A program made the translations under genes and the position numbers. 64,000 bases of DNA. It comes from Pseudobutyrivibrio ruminis (GTDB lineage Bacteria > Bacillota > Clostridia > Lachnospirales > Lachnospiraceae). Below the pieces are notes generated by a model. That model did no database searches and was not told the origin of the DNA. It saw nothing but the letters and a program-made list of their open reading frames with translations. Shown piece by piece: positions 53,746 to 61,458 of the stretch (position 1 is its first letter; the number at the start of each line of letters is the position of its first letter). The stretch covers positions 1 through 64,000 of the forward strand of contig SVER01000005.1 of assembly GCA_015057315.1 (NCBI GenBank), in the 5' to 3' direction.

Positions 53746-53793
53746 CCCTCATCCGCCCCTTCGGGGCACCTTCCCCCTACTTAGGGGGAAGGC
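53746..53793 (+). repeat. Repeat R7, upstream of cbiP
   Basis: Two hairpins: GCCCC-TTCG-GGGC and ACCTTCCCCC/GGGGGAAGG. It starts 5 bases after the ABC ATPase stop and its GAGGG end is nine bases before the cbiP ATG, filling nearly the whole gap. Confidence 0.87.
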
Positions 53794-53798
53794 ATAAT

Positions 53799-54590
53799 TT
53801 AGAGAAGCCTTTTTATTGAGGCTGAATAATTCCACAGCCCACTACATATAATCTCACCAGTTCCTGGGGACATTGAATACATTACTTCTAAGTTCTCTCC
53901 AGTGAGGACTTCTTCTGGGGAGCCTGCGACGTACACTTCATCACCTGCTACACCAATCACTTTATCAGCAATGGCAGGAACAAATTCCAGCTCATGGATA
54001 GACATAAGAACTGCAACATTCTTTTCCTTTGCCATTTTCTTAATAACCTTTAGAATATCTAGTTTATACTGCAAATCCAAAAATGAAGTAGGCTCATCCA
54101 AAACCATTATTCCTGTATCCTGGCAAATAGCTCTGGCAAGCATTATACGCTGCTTTTGTCCATCACTGATTTTGGAAAAATCCTTATCTATTATCTTTCT
54201 TGCACCTACTAAATCTATAGCAGAATTCACAGCTTCCTTGTCTTCATCAGACAAAAAACCTAATCTGCCTGTATATGGATATCTTCCTGTGGCAACCACC
54301 TCAAAGCATGTCATAAGCTCAGGATGAATCCGTTCTGTCATTACCATAGAAACAGACTTTGCCACATCCTCTTCACGAAGGTTCGCCTCATTTGCTCCAT
54401 CAATGATAATGCTTCCTCCCAGCTTTTTTAGCTGCCTTACAATAGTCTTAAGCACTGTAGATTTGCCAGCCCCATTAGCACCTATCAGACATACTATCTC
54501 ACCAGGTAAAATATCTATGTTAACATTATTAAGTACAATAGATGTGCCGTAGCCCACCTTTAAATCTTCTAATCTTATTCCCTTATCCAC
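53799..54590 (-). CDS. Corrinoid/siderophore ABC transporter ATP-binding protein (BtuD-like)
   Basis: A 263-residue ATPase of the FecE/BtuD class: Walker A GANGAGKST, signature ISDGQKQRIMLARAI (Asp in place of the second Gly), Walker B IMVLDEPTSFLD and H-loop SIHE. It overlaps the permease gene by 8 bases. The place between the riboswitch and cobalamin genes makes corrinoid the likely substrate; iron-siderophore or haem cannot be excluded by sequence. Confidence 0.88.
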   Translation of the reverse strand: MDKGIRLEDLKVGYGTSIVLNNVNIDILPGEIVCLIGANGAGKSTVLKTIVRQLKKLGGSIIIDGANEANLREEDVAKSVSMVMTERIHPELMTCFEVVATGRYPYTGRLGFLSDEDKEAVNSAIDLVGARKIIDKDFSKISDGQKQRIMLARAICQDTGIMVLDEPTSFLDLQYKLDILKVIKKMAKEKNVAVLMSIHELEFVPAIADKVIGVAGDEVYVAGSPEEVLTGENLEVMYSMSPGTGEIICSGLWNYSASIKRLL

Positions 54591-55599
54591 GGGATACCTC
54601 CCTTCTTGCCACCAATAGATAAATCACAACTGGTGCAAGAAAAACAGATGTAACTGCACTAATGCTAATTTCGGTTGGTGCAAACGCTGTACGGGCAATG
54701 CAATCACACAAAAGGGTGATAATTGCTCCTCCTAAGAAACAGCCTGGAACCATCACGACAGGCTTGGCTGTTTTCATAGCCATTCTCATAATATGAGGCA
54801 CAGCTATTCCCACAAAAGATATAGGACCTGCAAAAGCTGTAACAGTTGCAGATAAAATGCTAGAAAGTAAAATCAAAATAATTCTTATACGTTTTATATT
54901 TACACCCATATTTCTGGCATAGTTTTCACCTAGCTGAAAAGCCCCGATAGGCTTAGAAAATATGAATGTACAAATAACTGCAATAATCACAATTACAGAT
55001 GATACAAGGACCTGCTCCATATTGATTCCAGAAAAACTTCCTAAGGACCAGTTATGAAGATTTACTATGTTTGTGTCGTCTGCAAATGTAACTACAAATT
55101 CTGTGATGGCAGAACAAATATATCCAATCATTACTCCGCATACTACTAAAAGTGACATATTACGAACCTTCTGTGCCAATGCCATAACAGCAGCCATGGC
55201 AATAATAGAGCCGATAAATGCAGCAATGACCATTACAAGAGAGCTAATCATTACTCCCCTACCAAGTAAAAACACCATGGATAATGCAACAAAAAGCTTT
55301 GCTGAAGAAGATATTCCAAGAACATAAGGACCTGCTATTGGATTTCCAAAAAAGATTTGCAATAAATATCCAGACACTGATAATGCCCCACCTAAAACTA
55401 TGGCAGCAATAATCCTGGGAAGTCTTATGGAAAGTAAAATCCTTCCCATATAAACATCCCCTGGATTAATAAGAGATTTACTGATATCTAACACAGAAAT
55501 ATCTGCACTGCCAACTCCCATTCCTATAAAAAAGATTATGACAAGCGCGCAAATCATCACTAGAAAGCAAACATTATACCTTTTCTTATTTGAATCCAT
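54583..55599 (-). CDS. Corrinoid/siderophore ABC transporter permease (BtuC/FecD family)
   Basis: A 338-residue membrane protein with about nine or ten spans. Motifs: RLPRIIAAIVLGGALSVSGYLLQ near the N-terminus, GPYVLGISSSAK, and FVGIAVPHIMRM, the coupling region contacting the ATPase. It follows the binding-protein gene by 4 bases. Confidence 0.9.
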   Translation of the reverse strand: MDSNKKRYNVCFLVMICALVIIFFIGMGVGSADISVLDISKSLINPGDVYMGRILLSIRLPRIIAAIVLGGALSVSGYLLQIFFGNPIAGPYVLGISSSAKLFVALSMVFLLGRGVMISSLVMVIAAFIGSIIAMAAVMALAQKVRNMSLLVVCGVMIGYICSAITEFVVTFADDTNIVNLHNWSLGSFSGINMEQVLVSSVIVIIAVICTFIFSKPIGAFQLGENYARNMGVNIKRIRIILILLSSILSATVTAFAGPISFVGIAVPHIMRMAMKTAKPVVMVPGCFLGGAIITLLCDCIARTAFAPTEISISAVTSVFLAPVVIYLLVARREVSRG

Positions 55600-55603
55600 T
55601 ATT

Positions 55604-57133
55604 CTACTCCCTTAGCCTTATAAAGCAATCTCCCGTATCAAAAGAACCCTCTAGAATTTCATTAAGCTCCTCTATAAATTCTGCCACATTTGTACTCTTT
55701 TGGAAATAACCTTCTCTTAAACAATACACATTTTTTTGTTTTATCGCCTTAAAATCCCCCAAAGATTGTTCTAAAGCTATTAACTCATCAAGAGATTCAA
55801 TCTCCCCTTCAATGGTGCTGTTGTATATAAGAACATCAGCTTCTAATGCTCTAATATAAAAATCCTCAGTGGTAATTTTCATGGTGGATAATGCATTATC
55901 TTCTGTTACGCTTATATCATCAGGCACATAATGTCCCCCTGCCATAGATATCATGGTAGCAATATAATCCTTAGGTTTTCTTACTATTATTTGTCCATTG
56001 GAATTAACAGAAAAGAATGCCACCTTTTTTCCAGTAGACTGAAGCTGCCCGATTTTATCTACTCTTGCGACCTGCTGATTAAAATAAGCTTCTGCCACAT
56101 CCTGCTTATCAAACAGTATTCCGTATAATTTAATCCACTCTAATCTACCTAGAGGTTTTTCCTCGTAGCTGGAACGCTCTACCATAACAGGTATTCCTAT
56201 TTCCTCCAGCTTTTCCTTAACCTCAGGATTGTGATATATCATGGTGTTTTCTATTGCAAAATTACAGCCAGATGATAAGAGCAATTCATAATCAGGTGCT
56301 GAGTATTTTCCTGCGTATATTATTTTTCCTGATTTCATAGCAGCTTTTGCATCTGATATATACCAATCCCGCGCCTTTGTGCCAGACAATGCAATACTTT
56401 TAAGAGCATCTATTTGGCATACCATATCCATCACAGATGTTGACACTAGATAGGTCTTTGAAATATCTGGTAAATATTTAATATCATCAGATACCCCTTT
56501 AGGCCTTTCATGTGCCCCATTCATAGGCTTAAGAAAACACTGCTTACTATCACCGCTTCCAATCGTGATTGCAGCGTATTCATTATTATCACTATCTACA
56601 TAAAAATCCACAGAATATTCCCTGGCATAATCAAGTGAATAGGAGCTTACAAAAGATAAATCACCAAATGAACCGTCTTCATTCTTAGCTTCTGATTTAT
56701 TACCAACTGTCGAACCCTTCTTTTCCTGAACCGATGTGCCTTTTCCCTCAGAAAAAACAGTAAGCTCATACTCTATTTCATGAGGTGTACTCATGGCAGT
56801 AGTGTCGCCTATGACAGTGAATGGTTCATTGAATGAATCAAATGGTATGGTAAATACGGAATTAGCATTAGCTTCTGCCTCATTGTCGTATCTAACATCA
56901 TCTACTAGCATGTAGTCATAGTTAGAGCTGGACCAAACAAGCTTTACCGTATTTCCCGATTCAGAAGTTACTACTTCGGCTGGAGATTCTACTGTGGCTT
57001 TGCCGCTGCCACCAGTAAGTGTCACCTCACAAAAGCAGGTTCCATATTCTGTTTTTTCTTCCTTATTAAAAAAGCTGCAGGCTGTTAGAAGTATAGCCAG
57101 CGCTGCAGCGATTGTATAAAATAACTTTTTCAT
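55604..57133 (-). CDS. Substrate-binding lipoprotein with extra N-terminal beta domains (BtuF-like)
   Basis: A 509-residue lipoprotein (lipobox LLTAC, Cys19). The last about 280 residues are a TroA/BtuF-type binding fold (ISKTYLVSTSVMDMVCQIDAL ... NFAIENTMIYHNPEVKEKLEEIGIPVMVE). Before it lie two smaller beta-rich segments (about 28-140 and 150-225); the first has WSSSNYDYM, TIPFDSF and TAMSTPHEIEY. These have no place in standard BtuF and recall the C-terminal domain of the chelatase encoded next. The ribosome site (GAGGG, 3 bases before the ATG) is the end of repeat R8. Inferred to bind a corrinoid or a related tetrapyrrole. Confidence 0.8.
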   Translation of the reverse strand: MKKLFYTIAAALAILLTACSFFNKEEKTEYGTCFCEVTLTGGSGKATVESPAEVVTSESGNTVKLVWSSSNYDYMLVDDVRYDNEAEANANSVFTIPFDSFNEPFTVIGDTTAMSTPHEIEYELTVFSEGKGTSVQEKKGSTVGNKSEAKNEDGSFGDLSFVSSYSLDYAREYSVDFYVDSDNNEYAAITIGSGDSKQCFLKPMNGAHERPKGVSDDIKYLPDISKTYLVSTSVMDMVCQIDALKSIALSGTKARDWYISDAKAAMKSGKIIYAGKYSAPDYELLLSSGCNFAIENTMIYHNPEVKEKLEEIGIPVMVERSSYEEKPLGRLEWIKLYGILFDKQDVAEAYFNQQVARVDKIGQLQSTGKKVAFFSVNSNGQIIVRKPKDYIATMISMAGGHYVPDDISVTEDNALSTMKITTEDFYIRALEADVLIYNSTIEGEIESLDELIALEQSLGDFKAIKQKNVYCLREGYFQKSTNVAEFIEELNEILEGSFDTGDCFIRLRE

Positions 57134-57136
57134 TTA

Positions 57137-57236
57137 CCCTCATCCGTCACCTGCGGTGACACCTTGTCTCGCCTCCCGGCTCGGTCGTTGCTAAACAGGC
57201 TCCACTGGAGCCTAGCAACCCCTAAGGGGGAAGGCT
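57137..57236 (+). repeat. Repeat R8 (long, three-hairpin variant)
   Basis: Hairpin 1 is GTCACC/GGTGAC. The second stem is interrupted by about 60 bases with GTTGCT/AGCAAC enclosing a perfect AGGCTCCA/TGGAGCCT hairpin, one-base loop. It shares a GGTCG/GGCTC-containing arm and a CCACTGG hairpin core with R2. It fills the gap between the chelatase stop (57237) and the binding-protein start. Confidence 0.85.
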
Positions 57237-58814
57237 TTATAATGTTACAGATACTACGTGGTCGTACCAAGTACCCTTTTCACCTAAAATTGCTAAATCA
57301 AAATCCTTACCAAGTGCCTCTACAGGAACATCAAATCCATTAACTGTTTCTGTTGTTCCATCAGAATATGTTACCTCATCCTTTGTAGGCTGAAGCCAGT
57401 TAGCCTTGTCGCTTTCAGCATCAGCTGCTTTACCTACATATAGGTTTACAATCTTATCAGATACAAGTGAAATGTGAATTGTCATCTTGCCATCTTTAAC
57501 AGTAAGCTCACCCTTGCCATTCTTTGCTTCGTTCACATGGAACATGCTGCTATCTGTTGTAAACTTTGCTTCGTAAGTTTCGCCTTCCTTAAGCTCATCT
57601 GTAGTTGCAACCTCTGCTGGCTTAACACCAGTAGCCTCTGAAGTATGTGCTACATAAATAGCCTGAACATCTGCAATCTCACCAAGACCTGCAATCTGGC
57701 ACTCAACTGATTCAAAAGCACCATCAGCTTCAAACATTGACTTCCAAGAATCCTCTTCATCACCAGCCATATCGTTGTTAGCATGGTCACCAGCTACAAC
57801 CATAAGTGGACGAAGAATTACATTCTTATATCCTGCTTCCTTAACAGCTGCAATAATATTTTCTACTGATGTCTCCTCTGGCTCACCCTCTACAGTACCG
57901 ATGAATACGTTCTTGTAACCAAGCTTATCCATCTGTGTCTGCATCTGGCTGTATGTAACCTTTGCAGTATGACTTGTACCATGACCCATAAATACAAAGG
58001 CTGTACCATCCTCTGCTGCCTTATCAATGCTTTCAAGTCCTGCATCAGAAACAGCCTCAGCTGTAATTGCTTTTGCAACTGTTTCCTTATCACCGTTAAC
58101 TGCACTAGCGTCTGCACCAACTTCTCCAAGTAATGGCTCAGCGATCTTTACACTTTCAAACTTATCAGCGTACTCATTTACCGCCTCTGTTAATTCATCG
58201 TACTCAGCACCATGCATTAAATGAGTTGGCTGAACTACCAAATTCTTCACCCCGTTTGCAACAGCTCTATCTAAAGCCTGTTGCATGTTATCAATCTTCT
58301 CCTCATCACGAGCCTGGATATGATTGATAATAATCTGTGCTGTGAAAGCACGTCTAACTGACCAATCAGGATATGCTGCAGCGATTGCCTTTTCTACACC
58401 ACCGATATCAGCAACACGGCTATCATTAAATGATGTACCAAAGCTTACTACAAGGATCTCATTCTCACCTATTTCATCCTGGTTCAATGGGTCATCCTTA
58501 GATGCATCACCTGTATCTCTTCCGAAGTAATCAGGGTCAGCAAATTCACCTTCAACTAATTCCTTTTGTGCATCTGTAAGAGCGTCCCAAGCTTCCTTAG
58601 CAGCCTTGCACTGCTCATCTGTCTTATCTGTACGCTCCTGCACATAGATAGCATCGATTAATGCTGCACAATTATCTGCCATAGCCTGATCATCCACCTC
58701 AGTCTCAGCCTCTACAGCTGTATCTACTGTTTCTTCTGATTTTGTTCCACATGCTGCAAACATCATTGTGGCACTTAGCATTAAAGCCAAGCTTGTAACT
58801 AATTTCTTCTTCAT
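57237..58814 (-). CDS. cbiK: Exported sirohydrochlorin cobaltochelatase-like lipoprotein (CbiK)
   Basis: A 525-residue protein beginning with a lipoprotein signal (lipobox FAAC, Cys22). Residues about 110-395 are a CbiK class-II chelatase: EILVVSFGTSF, QPTHLMHGAEYDEL and FMGHGTSH carry the two metal-binding His. The last about 115 residues are a separate beta-rich domain (MFHV, GKMTIHISLVS, FDVPVEAL, WYDHVVSV) that looks like a tetrapyrrole-binding (NEAT-like) domain. The start at 58814 has AGGAGG. First gene after the cobalamin riboswitch. An extracellular chelatase cannot easily feed ring synthesis in the cytoplasm, so it may load or strip metal of scavenged tetrapyrroles. Confidence 0.82.
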   Translation of the reverse strand: MKKKLVTSLALMLSATMMFAACGTKSEETVDTAVEAETEVDDQAMADNCAALIDAIYVQERTDKTDEQCKAAKEAWDALTDAQKELVEGEFADPDYFGRDTGDASKDDPLNQDEIGENEILVVSFGTSFNDSRVADIGGVEKAIAAAYPDWSVRRAFTAQIIINHIQARDEEKIDNMQQALDRAVANGVKNLVVQPTHLMHGAEYDELTEAVNEYADKFESVKIAEPLLGEVGADASAVNGDKETVAKAITAEAVSDAGLESIDKAAEDGTAFVFMGHGTSHTAKVTYSQMQTQMDKLGYKNVFIGTVEGEPEETSVENIIAAVKEAGYKNVILRPLMVVAGDHANNDMAGDEEDSWKSMFEADGAFESVECQIAGLGEIADVQAIYVAHTSEATGVKPAEVATTDELKEGETYEAKFTTDSSMFHVNEAKNGKGELTVKDGKMTIHISLVSDKIVNLYVGKAADAESDKANWLQPTKDEVTYSDGTTETVNGFDVPVEALGKDFDLAILGEKGTWYDHVVSVTL

Positions 58815-58862
58815 GTCAATCCTCCTAGAATTCATTTGGTAATTTTGACATGAGAAATAAAA

Positions 58863-58885
58863 AGACTGCTATTAAATAGCAGTCT
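58863..58885 (-). terminator. Riboswitch-linked intrinsic terminator
   Basis: A near-perfect stem AGACTGCTA/TAGCAGTCT (58863-58885, read on the minus strand) followed by a run of T residues (plus-strand 58856-58862). It lies between the cobalamin riboswitch and the cbiK ribosome site, where ligand-controlled attenuation would act. Another hairpin, GCACTT/AAGTGC (58902-58921), lies between and could be part of the switching region. Confidence 0.88.
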
Positions 58886-58960
58886 CTAAAATCAAAGCCT
58901 TGCACTTAAAACCTAAAGTGCGTTTTGCTAATCTGATTCGAGTTCCGCAAATCAAAATTA

Positions 58961-59125
58961 CCTGATATAGGCAGGTCTCCTGACTTCGATCATCATTTGC
59001 ACTCTCTTCCCAAGACTAGCTCAGTGATATGAGTACAAACTCCCTAACACAGTGACGGCTTCGCTCTGGATTCTCACCAGATTCCCTTTTCACCTATGCA
59101 AATTAATATTCCATAGGCACCTAAA
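58961..59125 (-). ncRNA. Cobalamin riboswitch
   Basis: On the minus strand the leader shows the conserved order: GGTGCC at the 5' side, AAAAGGGAATCTGGTG with AATCCAGAGC, GCCGTCACTG, and the B12 box GTCAGGAGACCTGCC at plus-strand 58970-58984. It is 150 bases upstream of cbiK and followed by an intrinsic terminator, so high adenosylcobalamin should stop transcription of the whole cobalamin run. Exact ends are approximate. Confidence 0.95.
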
Positions 59126-59149
59126 TCATATTTTTAAATTTCGTAAAAG

Positions 59150-59178
59150 AACATACCACATTTATCAAATACTGTCAA
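59150..59178 (-). promoter_or_regulatory. Promoter of the cobalamin run
   Basis: On the minus strand TTGACA (59178-59173), 17-base spacer, TATGTT (59155-59150). Transcription would start near 59143, just upstream of the riboswitch. It begins immediately after the stop codon of the GGDEF/EAL gene. Confidence 0.85.
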
Positions 59179-59181
59179 ACC

Positions 59182-61344
59182 TTAATCCCCACTACTTACA
59201 GCCACAACAACAACTTCAAAGGCTTCATATCCGTGTACAGGATTTTTGCTAATTTTTCTAATAAACAAATTCATTGTTAATCCTTCTATCTTCAGGTTCT
59301 CAACAATTTCCCATTTATTTATTCTATTACATGTTTTTATTACATCCAAAAATCCCTTTTCAGGCTGACGTTTTTGCTTGATTAATTCATGCCCCAAATC
59401 AATCTCATCTAGATAGTCAACTTTCAGCATAAAATCAGCAAAGGTTCTGTTGTAACGCACTATATAAACATCTTCACCTCTGAATTCAAGCACACCTGTA
59501 GGAAGCTGTCCAAAGAATTCATCAGCTTTCCAATTGTAATCCTCGTTGACAAGTGGTTCCACTAAATTAGCCCTACCTATAGCTTCGTAATAGTCATTTT
59601 CTTTATAATCTTCAATTCTATTACCAACCTTAGCATTACAAATAGCATACCATTCTGAAAGAGGTATTGGCTTTGCAAAGAAAAAGCCTTGCATCTTACT
59701 ACAGCCAACTTCTCTTAAGAATTTCACCTGCTCTATAGTCTCAACACCCTCAACAACTGTATCTAATCCAAGCTTGGTAGTCATCTGAATTAACTCACGC
59801 AAAATGATATGATTCTTCTTTGACATATCAAATTCACGCATGAATTTCATGTCAAATTTAATCAAATCAAAATCAAACTTCTGTAAGGTATTAAGTGATG
59901 AATATCCACTTCCAAAATCATCCATCCACACCTTAAAGCCTGCTTCATGGAATCTACGAATCTGGGTGGCAACAAAATCACTGTCAAGGCTTGATACACT
60001 TTCTGTTATTTCAATGGTAATCATGTCAGGTGTAATAGTTGATGCCTTCACCCTCTTATTTATTTCTTCTACTATATCGCAAAGTTCAAAATCGTATTTT
60101 GATAGATTAATAGAAACCGGCACAATAGGTAAATTCCTTTCAGCCACTTCCTCTAAATCCCTTAATACGCAATCAAGGATATATAAATCAAGCTTATGTA
60201 TAAGCTTTGAATCCTCTAATACATAGATAAAATGGTTTGGAGGTATTAATCCTCTGGTAGGGTCTATCCACCTAGCAAGGGCCTCTTCGTCGCACACTAA
60301 TCCATTAACAGATCTTATCAGCTGTTGATAGTATGGCTGAATCCACCCCTCTTCCATTGCCTTTTCAAAATTATTAATTACATATTCAAAGTGAGTTGCT
60401 GCAGCATGAGTGTTCTCATCATAGTAGGCGAACTTGGAAACATAAGCCCCCTTTTCCTTATCGCTGACAATCTTTGCCCTGTCGCAGGCACTAGAGGCTG
60501 TAACATCCTCAAATGCCATGGAATATATGCCCACATGTACTGGCAATGTTTTTCCATCATTGGCAAACTTAATATCTTCAAATATTTCATGGAGAATTTC
60601 TTCAATTCCTTCCATCTCAGCAAATACAGCAAAATGATCCTGACCCATTCTTCCACAATCTTCATTTGCGAAATACTTTTTCAGAATCATACTGAAGGCA
60701 ACAAGCAGATTATCCCCTTCTCTCAGACCATATTTTTCATTAAAGAATTTCATACCAGTAAGGTCAAAAAATACTATTCCAGGGGTACCTCCCTTTTTAT
60801 AAATAGCCTCTTTTCCAGCATCTGCAAGAGTCAGGAAGTATGACATATTTGGTAGACCTGTTAATGTGTCATAGAAATTATCACGAATAAGACTTTCCTT
60901 AGTCATTAGCTCCTTGAAATTAGAAGCAAGCCTTTCTGTTAGTGGATTTTCAAAATCTGCTCCTATACCCTCAAGCATATAGATAGTGGTAGAAAGCATT
61001 ATTCCATTTTCAGTAAAGAAATGGTTGCCATGAGAATGAATAATTACATAATCTCCTGTTAAATGAGATTTTGTCCTGTAAACGCAGTCAAAGGAATCCC
61101 CACCAGAGGCAAATTTAAGCGCAGCATCAGCCACCCTGGCTTTATCATCTGGATGGGCGTCACGATACATATCGTTATCTAAATTCCTAATCACTTCATC
61201 CCGCTTAACTCCCATCATATTACATAGTCCATCTGTAACAAGAAGTGTAACTACCCTCTTATCAATAAACTGGTATATAGCCATTGGGATATTAAGCTTC
61301 TCAAGGACCATTCTTTCGTTATCGCCAAATTCATATCTGACCAT
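59182..61344 (-). CDS. GGDEF/EAL protein with PAS-like domains
   Basis: A 720-residue soluble protein. A PAS-like N-terminal domain (about 10-130) is followed by a degenerate GGDEF domain (signature replaced by GQDHF, about 155-310), a well-conserved EAL domain (about 330-575: EEALARW, SINLSKYDF, EITESV, MDDFGSGYSS, VEGVET, QGFFFAKPIP) and a C-terminal PAS-like domain. Most likely a c-di-GMP phosphodiesterase with a regulatory GGDEF. GGAGG precedes the ATG. It lies directly upstream of the cobalamin promoter but shows no functional tie. Confidence 0.88.
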   Translation of the reverse strand: MVRYEFGDNERMVLEKLNIPMAIYQFIDKRVVTLLVTDGLCNMMGVKRDEVIRNLDNDMYRDAHPDDKARVADAALKFASGGDSFDCVYRTKSHLTGDYVIIHSHGNHFFTENGIMLSTTIYMLEGIGADFENPLTERLASNFKELMTKESLIRDNFYDTLTGLPNMSYFLTLADAGKEAIYKKGGTPGIVFFDLTGMKFFNEKYGLREGDNLLVAFSMILKKYFANEDCGRMGQDHFAVFAEMEGIEEILHEIFEDIKFANDGKTLPVHVGIYSMAFEDVTASSACDRAKIVSDKEKGAYVSKFAYYDENTHAAATHFEYVINNFEKAMEEGWIQPYYQQLIRSVNGLVCDEEALARWIDPTRGLIPPNHFIYVLEDSKLIHKLDLYILDCVLRDLEEVAERNLPIVPVSINLSKYDFELCDIVEEINKRVKASTITPDMITIEITESVSSLDSDFVATQIRRFHEAGFKVWMDDFGSGYSSLNTLQKFDFDLIKFDMKFMREFDMSKKNHIILRELIQMTTKLGLDTVVEGVETIEQVKFLREVGCSKMQGFFFAKPIPLSEWYAICNAKVGNRIEDYKENDYYEAIGRANLVEPLVNEDYNWKADEFFGQLPTGVLEFRGEDVYIVRYNRTFADFMLKVDYLDEIDLGHELIKQKRQPEKGFLDVIKTCNRINKWEIVENLKIEGLTMNLFIRKISKNPVHGYEAFEVVVVAVSSGD

Positions 61345-61458
61345 ATTGTCATCCTCCGTGAATGTTTTCAGGTCACCTCATGATGCGTCCTCTTTAACTA
61401 TAATCAAAATCTATGAAATTTCTGTTAAAAAAAAGATGTATTGTGCTTTTTATAAGCT

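Noticed and set aside
48631-57236. R repeats as a CRISPR array
   Set aside because: Copies are irregularly spaced by hundreds to thousands of bases with genes between, occur in both orientations, and are hairpins of variable loop sequence. No spacers or cas genes.
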